Assembly: GCF_001423265.1 (NCBI RefSeq)
Contig: NZ_LMND01000006.1
Coordinates: forward strand, 1 to 64,000
DNA: 64,000 bases
Direction: 5' to 3'
Source of the DNA: Methylobacterium sp. Leaf108
Lineage (GTDB): Bacteria; Pseudomonadota; Alphaproteobacteria; Rhizobiales; Beijerinckiaceae
Both the position numbers and the translations under genes were made by a program. The notes beneath the pieces are model-generated. The model was not told the DNA's origin and ran no database searches. It was given only the letters and a program-made list of their open reading frames with translations. Position 1 is the first letter of the stretch; each line of letters opens with the position of its first letter. This document shows, in pieces, positions 45,131 through 57,260 of this stretch.

Positions 45131-45319
45131 CTAGACCTGGAATACCGGATCGTTGGCGGACGCCTTGTTGAGCTTGATGCCGTTCTCGCAATCGGACTTG
45201 GCGACGTAGCTCTCGCTGCTCTTCGAGATCTCCTCGCCGTTCCTGGCGTAGTAGACCCAGTACCACTCGCCTCGGCCATCCTTCTTCAGCTTGTAGCAGG
45301 GGTAGGTCACAGCGCTCAT
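45131..45319 (-). CDS. Small DUF1508 (YegP-like) protein
   Basis: A 62-residue protein of the YegP/DUF1508 family: a single beta-beta-alpha repeat with YKLKKDGRGEWYWVYYARNGEEISKSSESY and a second half CENGIKLNKASA. These proteins are small, cytoplasmic and of unknown function. The ATG is preferred for its GGAGG ribosome site; an in-frame ATG six codons earlier exists. It lies just downstream of the acnA terminator on the same strand. Confidence 0.8.
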   Translation of the reverse strand: MSAVTYPCYKLKKDGRGEWYWVYYARNGEEISKSSESYVAKSDCENGIKLNKASANDPVFQV

Positions 45320-45434
45320 CGATTCCTCCGTGGTCATAGACCCCGCCGTCGGACGGAGCCTTTCAGGCAACCAAACCTCAGGTTGGTATTTGACCAATAT
45401 ATTAACTTGAACGCTGTTTTGTAGGGTGCTCGAA

Positions 45435-45468
45435 ACAAAAAAGGCCCCGCCCTTTCGGGCGGGGCCTT
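45435..45468 (-). terminator. Rho-independent terminator of acnA
   Basis: A 12-bp stem (45441-45452 with 45457-45468) closed by a four-base loop (GAAA on the transcript). The minus strand continues into TTTTTTG. It lies 23 bp after the acnA stop and separates acnA from the DUF1508 gene. Confidence 0.92.
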
Positions 45469-45491
45469 CGTTGGCCGGATGGGTTGCGGGT

Positions 45492-48203
<2,712 letters not shown>

Positions 48204-48469
48204 GGCGTTTGTCTTCCTCACGAGCGGTTGTCGAACACGCGCAGGCATGACCCGCGCCACGGATGTCGTGTTCGGCTGGAGCGCCTTTCAAAAAAGCGCG
48301 CGCCGCTCCGGGGGTGCCCGGACAGGATGATGCGCGAGGGGCGATTTGGACGCCAGAGGTTCGCGCGGCGCAGCCTGGAATCGGTATAGAACAGTTCGAA
48401 ACGGCCCGCTACCGAAGCCGGTGACAGGGCCGGACGTGTGTCGCGTGGACGGGTGCGGCCGCCCGCGAT

Positions 48470-48721
48470 ATGCAGGCTGACGCCGTGGAGACCCCCGTGA
48501 CCGCCCTTCGCCTGCCCCCCGAACTCGTGGAGCGTCTCGATGCTCTCGCCCAGTGGACCGGGCGGAGCGTCATCGACCATGCCCGCGACGCCATCGTCGA
48601 GCATCTCGACGACCTGGACGACCTCGCGATCGCCGAGCAGCGCCTCGAGGCCTTGCGGCACGGCGACAGCGACACGGTTCCGCTCGCCGACCTATTGGCC
48701 CGGTATGGCGTGGAGCATTGA
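48470..48721 (+). CDS. RHH-type antitoxin (RelB/ParD-like)
   Basis: An 83-residue protein with a ribbon-helix-helix-like N-terminus: a [18 protein letters not shown] strand and helix, then [19 protein letters not shown]. Such antitoxins repress their own operon. The C-terminal acidic part would bind the toxin. Its end overlaps the toxin gene by 17 bases. The 266-bp gap to the divergent acnA has promoter-like AT-rich bases near 48385 but no clear element. Confidence 0.75.
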   Translation: MQADAVETPVTALRLPPELVERLDALAQWTGRSVIDHARDAIVEHLDDLDDLAIAEQRLEALRHGDSDTVPLADLLARYGVEH

Positions 48722-48972
48722 CTTCGAGAGGTCTGCCGAGCGGGATCTCGCCAAACTCGATCCTATGGCGGCCAAGCGGATCCTGACGTTCCTGAACGAT
48801 CGTGTCGCCCTCCCCGAAAACCCGCGCCATCGGTCAAGCCCTGGAGGGGTCGACGTTCGGTCTATTCTGGACATATCGGGTCGACGACCATCGGGTGATC
48901 GCCGCCATCGAAGACGGCGCAGTCCGTATCCTCGTGGTCAGGACCGGCAATCGTCGCGAGGTCTATCGGTAG
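48705..48972 (+). pseudogene. RelE/ParE-like toxin gene, frameshifted
   Basis: The frame from ATG 48705 reads as a RelE-type toxin ([19 protein letters not shown], then [17 protein letters not shown]) until about 48827. The remainder of the family fold, [40 protein letters not shown] and the ending REVYR with a stop at 48970, is in the next frame. Adding two bases in the CGCGC stretch near 48823-48828 would rejoin them as NPRAIGQAL. So the toxin carries a small deletion or the reading is a sequencing error. The antitoxin frame is intact. If real, the toxin is not made as a whole. Confidence 0.8.
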
Positions 48973-49042
48973 TCGCCATGGAACACGCATCATTCCGCGC
49001 AGGCTTTCCCGCGACGGTCGGCCGTCGTCGGCGAGACGCCCC

Positions 49043-49684
49043 GTGCGGCTGACCGCCTCCGACCTCGCCGTCCGCCGCTCCGGCCGCCGCATCTTCTCGG
49101 ACCTGTCCTTCACCCTCGGCCCCGGCGAGGCGCTGATGGTGACCGGGCGGAACGGGGCCGGGAAATCCACCCTGCTCGCCCTCCTCGCCGGGCGGCTGAA
49201 GCCCGATGCCGGCACGATCCGGGTGGAGGACGTCGGCGAGGCGACCCTGGCCGAGTGCCTGCACGTGGTCGGCCATCGCGACGGGCTGAAGAGCCCGCTC
49301 ACCGCGCGGGAGAACCTCGCCTTCGCCCGCGATCTCCTCGGCGCGCCCACCGCCGAGCCGCGCGAGGCGTTGGAGGAACTCGGCCTCGTGCATGCCCTCG
49401 ACCTGCCGGTGGCCTATCTCTCGGCCGGGCAGCGGCGTCGGGTGGCGCTGGCCCGCCTGCTCGTGTGCCGGCGCCCGCTCTGGCTCCTCGACGAGCCGAC
49501 CGCCGCCCTCGATACCGCCTCCCAGGCCGTGCTGGCGCGCCTCATGGCGCGCCACCTCGGCGAGGGCGGCCTCGTCGTCGCCGCCACCCACCAGTCGCTG
49601 GGCCTCGAGAACGCCCGCGAGCTGACCATCGGTGGCGCCGCGCCGGCTCCCCGGGCCGCCCCGGCGACGGAGGTGTGGTGGTGA
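49043..49684 (+). CDS. ccmA: Haem exporter ATP-binding protein CcmA
   Basis: ATPase of the CcmAB(C) complex that releases haem-loaded CcmE during cytochrome c maturation. The 213 residues contain Walker [10 protein letters not shown] (35-43), the signature [15 protein letters not shown] and Walker [13 protein letters not shown]. The GTG start is the first in frame with a normal N-terminus. Its last bases overlap ccmB (GTGA). ccmC, ccmD and ccmG are not adjacent but 12.8 kb further on. Confidence 0.95.
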   Translation: MRLTASDLAVRRSGRRIFSDLSFTLGPGEALMVTGRNGAGKSTLLALLAGRLKPDAGTIRVEDVGEATLAECLHVVGHRDGLKSPLTARENLAFARDLLGAPTAEPREALEELGLVHALDLPVAYLSAGQRRRVALARLLVCRRPLWLLDEPTAALDTASQAVLARLMARHLGEGGLVVAATHQSLGLENARELTIGGAAPAPRAAPATEVWW

Positions 49685-50349
49685 TCCGCGCGCTCGCCGC
49701 TCTCGTCCGCCGCGACCTCGCCCTCGCCGCCCGCGTCGGCGGCTCGGGTGCGCTGTCGCTGGTGTTCTTCCTGATGATCGTGGCGGTCGTGCCCTTCGCG
49801 CTGGGGCCGGACCTGAACCTGCTCAGCCGGATCGGTCCGTCGATCCTGTGGCTGGCTGCGGTGCTGGCGACGCTCATCGGCCTCGACCGCCTGTTCCAGG
49901 CCGACGAGGAGGACGGCTCCCTCGACCTGATGACGGGGGCGCCGGTGCCCCTCGAACTCGTGGTTCTCGCCAAGGTGCTGGCGCATTGGCTCACCACCGG
50001 CCTGCCGCTGGCGCTGGCCTCGCCGCTGTTCGGCCTGCTCGTGGCCCTCGACGGCACCGCCATGGGCGCCACCGCGCTGACCCTGCTGATCGGCACCCCG
50101 GCCCTCACCTTCGTCGGGGCGGTGGGCGCCGCGCTCACCGCCTCCATCCGGCGCGGCGGGTTGATCCTCGCCGTAGTGGTGCTGCCCTTGATGATCCCGA
50201 CCCTGATCTTCGGCGTCTCGGCGAGCCAGGCCGCCTCGGGCGGGACCGTGCCGTTCGCGACGCCGTTGATCATCCTGGCCGCCCTGAGCCTCATCGCCGC
50301 GGTGATCGGCACCCTGGCGGCGGCCGCGGCCCTGCGCTGGTCGGAGTGA
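49681..50349 (+). CDS. ccmB: Haem exporter permease CcmB
   Basis: Inner-membrane partner of CcmA, 222 residues with six hydrophobic helices. The family sequence is present: LVRRDLALAARVGGSGALSL at the start and FQADEEDGSLDLM in the first loop. The GTG overlaps the ccmA stop by four bases, so translation is coupled. A convergent endonuclease gene ends 10 bp later, so the rest of the ccm set is cut off from it. Confidence 0.93.
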   Translation: MIRALAALVRRDLALAARVGGSGALSLVFFLMIVAVVPFALGPDLNLLSRIGPSILWLAAVLATLIGLDRLFQADEEDGSLDLMTGAPVPLELVVLAKVLAHWLTTGLPLALASPLFGLLVALDGTAMGATALTLLIGTPALTFVGAVGAALTASIRRGGLILAVVVLPLMIPTLIFGVSASQAASGGTVPFATPLIILAALSLIAAVIGTLAAAAALRWSE

Positions 50350-50358
50350 AGCCGCGCC

Positions 50359-51144
50359 TCACGATCTCGCCGTGCGCGGCGTCTCCGCCTCCCGCATCTG
50401 CCCCGTCGGGCAGAGGTCGAGGAGCACGCAAGTGCCGCAGGCGGGGGCGCGGTGGTGGCAGACCTGCTGGCCGTGCAGCATCAGGATCTCGTGGTTGTCG
50501 TAGAGGGCCTGCGCGCTCCAGTCGTCCGGCAGTTGCGCCCGCAGGACCGGGTGCGAGGGGCCGACGTCGACCTTCGCTCCGATCAACCCCGTGCGCTGGG
50601 CGACCCGGTGGTGGTGGCTGTCCACCGGCAGGGCCGGCATCCGTAGGAGGCTGAAGGAAAGGACGGCGGCACTGGTCTTGGGGCCGACGCCCGGGATCGC
50701 CTCCAGCCACGCCCGCGCCTCGGCCACCGAGAGACCTGCCAGGAAACCGAGGTCGAGGCCGCCGCTGCGCTCGCGGACGCTGCGGAGAATCGCCTGGATG
50801 CGCGGCGCCTTGAGTTCCGGCCAGGTCACCCCGGCGATGGTCGCCTCGACCTCGGCCACGGGCGCCGCGATCAGGGCCGCCCAATCCGGGTAGCGTGCCC
50901 GCAGGGCCTTGAAGGCCCGGCCCGATTCCGCGTTTCGCGTCCGGTGCGAGAGCAGCGAGGACACCAGTTCGCTGACCGGATCGAGGCTGTGGAAATACGG
51001 GATCGGACAGCCGTAGACGGGGCAGAGACGGTGGTGGATCTCCAGCGCCCTGTCGCGCAGCGTCGCCTCGTCGGGGCGGCGCTCGCCGGTGCGGCAAACG
51101 AAGAGGTCGGGGGCTGATGCGGTGGCCATGAGGGGCGAATCCAT
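50359..51144 (-). CDS. Endonuclease III-like DNA glycosylase
   Basis: HhH-GPD base-excision glycosylase of 261 residues. It carries the helix-hairpin-helix IPGVGPKTSAAVL with catalytic-type Lys156 and Asp175 in VDSHHHR. A C-terminal 4Fe-4S cluster follows, with Cys229, Cys236, Cys239 and Cys245 in the spacing x6-x2-x5, the same as endonuclease III. The N-terminal 35 residues are extra and unlike Nth, and overall similarity is moderate, so it could be a paralogue with other substrate bases. It converges with ccmB. Confidence 0.8.
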   Translation of the reverse strand: MDSPLMATASAPDLFVCRTGERRPDEATLRDRALEIHHRLCPVYGCPIPYFHSLDPVSELVSSLLSHRTRNAESGRAFKALRARYPDWAALIAAPVAEVEATIAGVTWPELKAPRIQAILRSVRERSGGLDLGFLAGLSVAEARAWLEAIPGVGPKTSAAVLSFSLLRMPALPVDSHHHRVAQRTGLIGAKVDVGPSHPVLRAQLPDDWSAQALYDNHEILMLHGQQVCHHRAPACGTCVLLDLCPTGQMREAETPRTARS

Positions 51145-51169
51145 GGGATTCGCCCGGGTTCCGATCGCT

Positions 51170-51952
51170 TCACCGCGGGAGGGCGTAGATGTTCACCTCG
51201 AGCTTATCGTCGGCCTTGTCGGTGAGGTCGGTGACATATTCCTCGATGAACCGGTCCTGCACCACCACGTCCTTGGCATCGAGATAGGCGGTGAGCGTCT
51301 CGTAGGTGCCGTCGATCTCCTCGTAGGAGCCCTTGTGGTTGAAGCGCAGCGCCCGGCCCGACGGCGTCGAGCCGAAGCGGATGCCGTCTCCGATGGCCGG
51401 AGCCGGATCGGGGATCGCCGTCACCGGGATCATCGCCTCGAACTGGAAGCCGTCGTCGTCGGTCTTGGCGAAGACCGCGATCGGCCGCCCTGCCGGGGGA
51501 AGACCGGCCTTGGCGAGGTCCGCCTCGATCCGCTTGAACGCCGCCTGGAGGGTGGGCACCGCCTCCTCCCACTTGGCGGTTCCGGCCAGGATCGCGGCGG
51601 GCTTGGCCGGCAGGGTCACGTCGTCGACGTCGTTGGCCTCGCCGGGCGTCTCCACCAGGGGTGGGCGCGCCGGGCCGGCGGGCGTCGTCTGCAAGCCCGG
51701 TACGGTCGGCAGTCCCGGCGCCACCGATTGTGCCGGGGCGGGCGCCGGTACGGGCGCGGATCTGGCCGGATCGGGCGCCGTGGTGGTGGGCAGCGGGTTG
51801 GTGACGGCGGGGGGCGCCGTCTCCTGTGCCGTCGCCGCGGCTCCCCACAGCAGGATGCCCGCCGCGAGCGATCGGGAGGCGGCCACCGCAGACGGCAGGC
51901 GCGAACGGCGCGAGGGGCGAAGTCGGGTCACGGGGTGGCGCTCCGGCGGCAT
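51170..51952 (-). CDS. Exported protein with GyrI-like/effector-binding domain
   Basis: A 260-residue protein. The N-terminus has an Arg-rich start and hydrophobic stretch (about 24-42, ending ATAQE) that suits a signal peptide; a Pro/Ala-rich linker (about 45-100) follows. The C-terminal about 150 residues resemble the AraC-effector-binding/GyrI fold, with FGSTPSGRALRFNHKGSYEE and YLDAKDVVVQDRFIEEYVTD. In this position such domains bind small ligands. Periplasmic location and role are unknown. The ATG is the first before the signal; it diverges from dapF. Confidence 0.65.
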   Translation of the reverse strand: MPPERHPVTRLRPSRRSRLPSAVAASRSLAAGILLWGAAATAQETAPPAVTNPLPTTTAPDPARSAPVPAPAPAQSVAPGLPTVPGLQTTPAGPARPPLVETPGEANDVDDVTLPAKPAAILAGTAKWEEAVPTLQAAFKRIEADLAKAGLPPAGRPIAVFAKTDDDGFQFEAMIPVTAIPDPAPAIGDGIRFGSTPSGRALRFNHKGSYEEIDGTYETLTAYLDAKDVVVQDRFIEEYVTDLTDKADDKLEVNIYALPR

Positions 51953-52177
51953 CACGGGGCTTTCCAGAACGGTCGCGCGCTGGTTGCCCCGCCCCACCGT
52001 ACCGGCGAACGGTGAGACCCGCGAGACGTCACCGCCGCGCCGGCACCAGATGCCGGGCGAGCGCGGCGCTTCTGCAACGCACGCAGGGGCGGCCCGCGTG
52101 CGTGCGCACCGGCTTTGCCCTATAGGCAGGCCCCAGCCCTTGGCTCCGGTTCGCGTTTGAGAAGGCCCCGCCGCCCG

Positions 52178-53092
52178 ATGAGTCCCCTCGCCCACCGACG
52201 CTTCCTGAAGATGCACGGCGCCGGCAACCGGATCGTCGTCCTCGACCTGCGCGGCTCGGGCCACAGGGTCACCGCCGCGGAGGCGCAGGCCATCGCCCGC
52301 CACCCCCGCTCGGGCTTCGACCAGCTCATGGTGATCCACGATTCCGTTTCGCCGGGAACGGACGCGTTCCTGCGGATCTACAACACCGACGGCTCGGAAT
52401 CGGGCGCCTGCGGCAACGGCACCCGCTGCGTGGCCTTCGCCATGCTCGACGATCCGGCCATGGCCCGGCCCGCCGAAAGCGGCCGGCTGACCCTGGAGAC
52501 GATCGCCGGCCTCGTGTCCGTCAACCGCATGGCCGACCGCTCCTTCACCGTCGACATGGGCCGCCCCAGGTTGCGGTGGGACGAGATCCCGCTGGCCGAA
52601 CCCTTCCCCGACACCCGGCGGATCGAGCTGCAGATCGGCCCGATCGACGACCCCGTGCTGCATTCGCCGGGGGCGGTGAGCATGGGCAACCCGCACGCGG
52701 TGTTCTTCGTCCATCGCGATCCGGCCGGCTACGATCTCGGCCGGATCGGCCCGATGCTGGAGAACCACCCGATCTTCCCCGAGCGCGCCAACATCTCGCT
52801 GGCCGAGGTGACCGGGCCGGAGTCGATCCGCCTGCGGGTGTGGGAGCGCGGGGCCGGCCTGACCCTGGCCTGCGGCACCGCCGCCTGCGCCGCCGTGGTG
52901 GCGGCCTCGCGCCTGCGCATGATCGGGCGCCAGGCCACCGTCGGCCTGCCCGGCGGCGACCTCGTCATCGAATGGCGCGCCGACGACCACGTGCTGATGA
53001 CCGGGCCGGTGGCGCTGGAATGGGAGGATGCGTTTCCCCCCGGGATTTTCGCGCCCGAGAGCGTGGAGCCCGCACGTTTCGGGGCCGGCTGA
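52178..53092 (+). CDS. dapF: Diaminopimelate epimerase
   Basis: Converts LL- to meso-diaminopimelate for lysine and peptidoglycan. The 304 residues include the two catalytic cysteines: Cys78 in GACGNGTRC and Cys232 in ACGTAACA. The symmetric two-domain fold is intact ([13 protein letters not shown], then [11 protein letters not shown]). The TGA is followed directly by the mtaB ATG, so the two are co-translated, as often in this group. Confidence 0.96.
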   Translation: MSPLAHRRFLKMHGAGNRIVVLDLRGSGHRVTAAEAQAIARHPRSGFDQLMVIHDSVSPGTDAFLRIYNTDGSESGACGNGTRCVAFAMLDDPAMARPAESGRLTLETIAGLVSVNRMADRSFTVDMGRPRLRWDEIPLAEPFPDTRRIELQIGPIDDPVLHSPGAVSMGNPHAVFFVHRDPAGYDLGRIGPMLENHPIFPERANISLAEVTGPESIRLRVWERGAGLTLACGTAACAAVVAASRLRMIGRQATVGLPGGDLVIEWRADDHVLMTGPVALEWEDAFPPGIFAPESVEPARFGAG

Positions 53093-54337
53093 ATGGCGAT
53101 CGAGACCCTGACCTTCGGCTGCCGCCTCAACACGGTGGAATCCGAAGCGATCCGCGCCCACGCCGACGTCCCCGGCCGCGACCGCGTCGTGGTCAACACC
53201 TGCGCGGTGACGGCCGAGGCCGGCCGGCAGGCGCGCAAGGCGATCCGCCGCCTCGCGCGGGAGCGGCCGCAGGCCGAGATCGTGGTCACCGGCTGCGGCG
53301 CCCAGGTGGAGACGCAGGCCTATGCCACGATGCCGGAGGTCGCCCGCCTCGTCGGCAACGACGCCAAGCTGCGGCCCGAGGCCTGGGCGGACGGGAACCG
53401 CCGCGTCGCCGTCGACGACATCATGGCCGTGCGCGCCGCCGCCGCCACGCGGATCACCCACCTGCCGGGCCACACCCGCGCGTTCGTGCCGGTGCAGAAC
53501 GGCTGCGACCATCGCTGCACCTTCTGCATCATCCCGTTCGGTCGCGGCGTCTCGCGGTCGCTGTCACTTGCCGAGGTGGTCGATCAGGTCCGCACCATCG
53601 TCGCGCACGGCGGGCGCGAGGTCGTGCTCACCGGCGTCGATCTGACCGCCTACGGCCGTGACCACGACGAACCGGTGACGCTCGGCCGTCTCGTGCGCCG
53701 TATCCTGGCAGGCGTGCCGGACCTCGACCGCCTGCGCCTGTCCTCGATCGATTCCATCGAGGCCGACGACGACCTGATGGCGGCCATCGCCGACGAGCCG
53801 CGCCTGATGCCGCATTTCCACCTCTCGCTTCAGGCGGGCGACGACCTCGTCCTGAAGCGGATGAAGCGGCGCCACAGCCGCGCCGACGCCATCCGGTTCT
53901 GCGAGGACGTGAGGGCGCTGCGCCCGCAGGTGGTGTTCGGGGCCGACCTCATCGCCGGCTTTCCCACCGAGACCGAGGCGCAGTTTGCGCGCTCCCTCGA
54001 CCTTGTGGCGGACTGCGGCCTCACCCACCTCCACGTCTTTCCCTATTCGCCCCGCCCCGGCACCCCGGCCGCGCGCATGCCGCCGGTGCCCGATGGGGAG
54101 GTGCGCGAGCGCGCCGCACGCCTGCGCGAGGCGGGAGCCGCTGCCCTGATCCGGCATCTGTCCGGCGAGGTCGGGCGCCGCCACCGGGTGCTGGCCGAGC
54201 GCGGCGGCATCGGCCGGACGGAGGGTTTTACCCCGGTCCGGCTGCAGGCACGGACACCGGCCGGGCACCTGTGCGAGGTCGCGATCGCGGGCCACGACGG
54301 ACGGATGCTGATCGCACAGGGCGCGGCCCTGGCCTGA
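53093..54337 (+). CDS. mtaB: tRNA t6A37 methylthiotransferase MtaB
   Basis: Radical SAM enzyme that makes ms2t6A37 in tRNAs reading ANN codons. Its 414 residues have the N-terminal UPF0004 cysteines Cys10, Cys37 and Cys68 for one 4Fe-4S cluster, the SAM cluster Cys138, Cys142, Cys145 (CDHRCTFC) and a short C-terminal TRAM-like region. The N-terminus FGCRLN and the lack of long insertions favour MtaB over MiaB or RimO. It begins one base after the dapF stop. Confidence 0.93.
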   Translation: MAIETLTFGCRLNTVESEAIRAHADVPGRDRVVVNTCAVTAEAGRQARKAIRRLARERPQAEIVVTGCGAQVETQAYATMPEVARLVGNDAKLRPEAWADGNRRVAVDDIMAVRAAAATRITHLPGHTRAFVPVQNGCDHRCTFCIIPFGRGVSRSLSLAEVVDQVRTIVAHGGREVVLTGVDLTAYGRDHDEPVTLGRLVRRILAGVPDLDRLRLSSIDSIEADDDLMAAIADEPRLMPHFHLSLQAGDDLVLKRMKRRHSRADAIRFCEDVRALRPQVVFGADLIAGFPTETEAQFARSLDLVADCGLTHLHVFPYSPRPGTPAARMPPVPDGEVRERAARLREAGAAALIRHLSGEVGRRHRVLAERGGIGRTEGFTPVRLQARTPAGHLCEVAIAGHDGRMLIAQGAALA

Positions 54338-54372
54338 GGGGCGATCGTCGTGATCCGGTCGTTCGCGCCACG

Positions 54373-54401
54373 TTGACCGGGTTGCGCCGGTCCGGTAATG
54401 A
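54373..54401 (+). promoter_or_regulatory. Predicted promoter of the ilvBN operon
   Basis: TTGACC (54373-54378), a 17-bp spacer and TAATGA (54396-54401) form a near-consensus sigma-70 promoter. Transcription would start near 54408, about 50 nt before the leader peptide. The 290-bp gap 54338-54627 is fully explained by promoter plus attenuator. Confidence 0.75.
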
Positions 54402-54460
54402 CGGCGTCACGATTGTCGATTCGTCATGACGGCGGACGACCGAACAGAAGACTTCACGTG

Positions 54461-54511
54461 ATGCGTTCCATCCTCATCGTAACGAAAGCGCCACTGACGG
54501 GGCGGTCCTGA
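54461..54511 (+). CDS. ilv leader peptide (attenuator)
   Basis: A 16-codon open frame, [16 protein letters not shown], starting at ATG 54461 and ending at TGA 54509. It has four branched-chain residues in a row (Ile-Leu-Ile-Val), the kind of run seen in ilv and leu leader peptides. Starvation for any of the three amino acids should stall a ribosome there. A GTG directly before the ATG could also start it. The ribosome site AGAAG is weak. Too short for ordinary gene finding. Confidence 0.75.
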   Translation: MRSILIVTKAPLTGRS

Positions 54512-54546
54512 CAGCAGGGACCGCGATCCGGATGGTGGCGCATGCA

Positions 54547-54568
54547 GGGTCCTTCGGGGCCCTTTTTT
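54547..54568 (+). terminator. Attenuator terminator upstream of ilvB
   Basis: GGGTCC (54547-54552), loop TTCG, GGGCCC (54557-54562), then TTTTTT (54563-54568). A competing structure is visible: GCGGTCC (54502-54508) pairs with GGACCGC (54518-54524), and GGACC (54518-54522) can pair instead with GGTCC (54548-54552), breaking the terminator. This is the 1-2, 2-3, 3-4 pattern of amino acid attenuators. Confidence 0.85.
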
Positions 54569-54627
54569 GTTGCCTGCGACGGGACGCGACACGGGGATTC
54601 GACCAAGGCTTCGAGGGAGTTGAGACG

Positions 54628-56403
54628 ATGAGCGGCGAGGTCATGACCGGGGCCGAAATGGTCATCCGGGCGTTCCGGGATCAGGGTGTCGATACGCTGT
54701 TCGGGTATCCGGGCGGCGCGGTGCTGCCGATCTACGATGCGCTCTTCCACCAGGAGGAACTCAAGCACGTCCTCGTGCGCCACGAGCAGGGCGCGGTCCA
54801 TGCGGCCGAGGGCTATGCCCGCGCCTCGGGCAAGGTCGGTTGCGTCCTCGTCACCTCCGGGCCCGGCGCCACCAACATCGTCACCGGGCTCACCGACGCG
54901 ATGATGGATTCGATCCCCCTCGTCTGCATCACCGGCCAGGTTCCGACCCATCTCATCGGCACCGACGCCTTCCAGGAGTGCGACACGGTCGGCATCACCC
55001 GCCACTGCACGAAGCACAACTACCTCGTCAAATCGATCGACGACCTGCCGCGCATCCTGCACGAGGCCTTCTACGTCGCCTCGAACGGACGCCCCGGCCC
55101 CGTCGTCGTCGACCTGCCCAAGGACATCCAGTTCGCGAGCGGGATCTACGAGCGTCCGAGCCGCAACGGCCACAAGACCTACCGCCCGGCCTTCAAGGGC
55201 GACGCTGCGTCCATCAAGGCCGCCGTCGAGCTGATGGCGAGCGCCCGCCGCCCGATCTTCTACACCGGCGGCGGCGTCATCAATTCCGGCCCGCACGCCT
55301 CGCGGCTGCTGCGCGAGCTCGTGGCGATGACCGGGTTCCCGGTGACCTCGACCCTGATGGGGCTCGGCGCCTTCCCGGCGTCGGACGAGAAGTTCCTGGG
55401 CATGCTCGGCATGCACGGGACCTACGAGGCCAACCTCGCGATGCACGAATGCGACGTGATGATCTGCGTCGGCGCGCGCTTCGACGACCGCATCACCGGC
55501 CGTCTCGACGCCTTCGCGCCGTTCTCCAAGAAGATCCACATCGACGTCGACGCCTCGTCGATCAACAAGGTCGTCAAGGTCGACGTCGGCATCGTCGGCG
55601 ATTGCGGCTCGGTGCTCGAGGACATGGTCGCGGCCTGGAAGGCCCTCGACACGGCGCCGGACCAGGACCGCTTCGACGCCTGGATGGCCAAGATCCGCAC
55701 CTGGAAGGCGCGCGAGTGCCTGAACTACTGGCCCTCGGGCACGATCATCAAGCCGCAATATGCGGTCCAGCGCCTCTACGAGGCCACCAAGGACCGTGAG
55801 ACGTACATCACCACCGAGGTCGGCCAGCACCAGATGTGGGCGGCCCAGTACTACAAGTTCGACGAGCCGAACCGCTGGATGACCTCCGGCGGGCTCGGCA
55901 CCATGGGCTACGGCCTGCCCGCCGCCATCGGCACGCAGCTCGCCCATCCGGACGGGCTCGTCATCGACATCGCCGGCGAAGCCTCGATCCTGATGAACAT
56001 GCAGGAGATGTCCACCGCCGTGCAGTACCGCCTGCCGGTCAAGATCTTCATCCTGAACAACGAGTACATGGGCATGGTGCGCCAGTGGCAGGAGCTCTTG
56101 CACGGCTCGCGCTACTCGCAGAGCTATTCCGAGAGCCTGCCCGACTTCGTCAAGCTCGCCGAGGCCTACGGCGCCAAGGGCATCCGGTGCGAGAAGCCGG
56201 GTGACCTCGATGCGGCGATCAAGGAGATGCTCGACCACGACGGCCCGGTCATCTTCGACTGCGTCGTCGACAAGAAAGAGAACTGCTTCCCGATGATTCC
56301 GTCGGGCAAGGCCCACAACGAGATGCTGCTCTCCGACTACCTCGGCGAGACCGGAATGGACCTCGGCGACGTGATCTCCGAGGAAGGCAAGATGCTGGTC
56401 TGA
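54628..56403 (+). CDS. ilvB: Acetolactate synthase large subunit
   Basis: Thiamine diphosphate enzyme that starts valine, leucine and isoleucine synthesis. The 591 residues have catalytic Glu53 in [17 protein letters not shown]-binding region and the C-terminal ThDP motif with [11 protein letters not shown] and [17 protein letters not shown]. The GEAS form, rather than GDGS, is known from alphaproteobacteria. The ATG follows GAGGGAG by eight bases. It is regulated by the attenuator upstream and is followed 23 bp later by ilvN. Confidence 0.97.
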   Translation: MSGEVMTGAEMVIRAFRDQGVDTLFGYPGGAVLPIYDALFHQEELKHVLVRHEQGAVHAAEGYARASGKVGCVLVTSGPGATNIVTGLTDAMMDSIPLVCITGQVPTHLIGTDAFQECDTVGITRHCTKHNYLVKSIDDLPRILHEAFYVASNGRPGPVVVDLPKDIQFASGIYERPSRNGHKTYRPAFKGDAASIKAAVELMASARRPIFYTGGGVINSGPHASRLLRELVAMTGFPVTSTLMGLGAFPASDEKFLGMLGMHGTYEANLAMHECDVMICVGARFDDRITGRLDAFAPFSKKIHIDVDASSINKVVKVDVGIVGDCGSVLEDMVAAWKALDTAPDQDRFDAWMAKIRTWKARECLNYWPSGTIIKPQYAVQRLYEATKDRETYITTEVGQHQMWAAQYYKFDEPNRWMTSGGLGTMGYGLPAAIGTQLAHPDGLVIDIAGEASILMNMQEMSTAVQYRLPVKIFILNNEYMGMVRQWQELLHGSRYSQSYSESLPDFVKLAEAYGAKGIRCEKPGDLDAAIKEMLDHDGPVIFDCVVDKKENCFPMIPSGKAHNEMLLSDYLGETGMDLGDVISEEGKMLV

Positions 56404-56426
56404 AGCCGGCCCGGAGGAGAGACGTC

Positions 56427-56969
56427 ATGAACGCCATGAACACGCACTACCCCGACGCCGGCAGGCTGGAGGCCGTCAACCGGCACACCCTCGCCGTCAT
56501 CGTCGACAACGAGCCGGGCGTCCTCGCCCGGATCTCCGGCATGTTCTCGGGGAGGGGCTACAACATCGAGAGCCTGACGGTGTCCGAGACCGAGGTGGCG
56601 CGCCACATCTCGCGCATCACCATCGTCACCACCGGAACCGACGCGGTGATCCAGCAGATCAAGGCGCAGCTCGACCGGCTGGTGCCGGTCCACCGCGTCG
56701 TCGACCTGACGCTCCAGGGGCGTGCACTGGAGCGCGAGCTCTGCCTCGTGAAGGTGTCGGGCACCGGCGAGCACCGCACCGAATCCCTGACCCTGGCCGC
56801 CGCCTTCGGCGCTAAGACGCTGGACGCCACCCTCAACTCCTTCGTGTTCGAGGTCACCGGCACGACGGAGGAGATCGACCGCTTCATCGGACTGATGACG
56901 GTGATCGGTCTCGTCGAGATCTCGCGCACCGGCATCGCGGCGATGGGGCGTGGGGCGGAGGCGATGTGA
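56427..56969 (+). CDS. ilvN: Acetolactate synthase regulatory subunit
   Basis: The 180-residue small subunit, which activates the large subunit and carries valine feedback. It has an N-terminal ACT domain with HTLAVIVDNEPGVLARISGMFSGRGYNIESLTV and a second ACT-like domain. The ribosome site GGAGGAGA is ideal. It forms an operon with ilvB; 51 bp later begins a MazE-like gene. Confidence 0.97.
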   Translation: MNAMNTHYPDAGRLEAVNRHTLAVIVDNEPGVLARISGMFSGRGYNIESLTVSETEVARHISRITIVTTGTDAVIQQIKAQLDRLVPVHRVVDLTLQGRALERELCLVKVSGTGEHRTESLTLAAAFGAKTLDATLNSFVFEVTGTTEEIDRFIGLMTVIGLVEISRTGIAAMGRGAEAM

Positions 56970-57020
56970 GGTTTTTTCGCGCGGTGCTATATCGACGGGG
57001 TTCCGCGGAGACCGTGAGCG

Positions 57021-57260
57021 ATGAAGGCCAAGCTAACGCAATCGGGTGAGGAATTCGTGATTCGTTTTTCCGCAAAACTAGGTCGGGAAAACGGCCTGAG
57101 TGACGGGCAAACCGTCGAAATCAGTCCTCGCGCCCCCTCATTGACGCTGGAGGAAATGCTGGCCGAGATGGACCGGCTTGGTCCCGCGAACCGTCCCGAA
57201 GTCGTCGATTGGGGGCAAGACGTCGGCGCGGAGATTATCGACGATGAATGGAGTCGATGA
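57021..57260 (+). CDS. MazE-like antitoxin
   Basis: A 79-residue AbrB-type antitoxin: MKAKLTQSGEEFVIRFSAKL is the DNA-binding swapped-hairpin half, and the acidic tail VVDWGQDVGAEIIDDEW is the toxin-binding part typical of MazE. It likely represses its own promoter. It lies directly after ilvN and overlaps mazF by 17 bases. An AT-rich -10-like GCTATAT is at 56986. Confidence 0.85.
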   Translation: MKAKLTQSGEEFVIRFSAKLGRENGLSDGQTVEISPRAPSLTLEEMLAEMDRLGPANRPEVVDWGQDVGAEIIDDEWSR

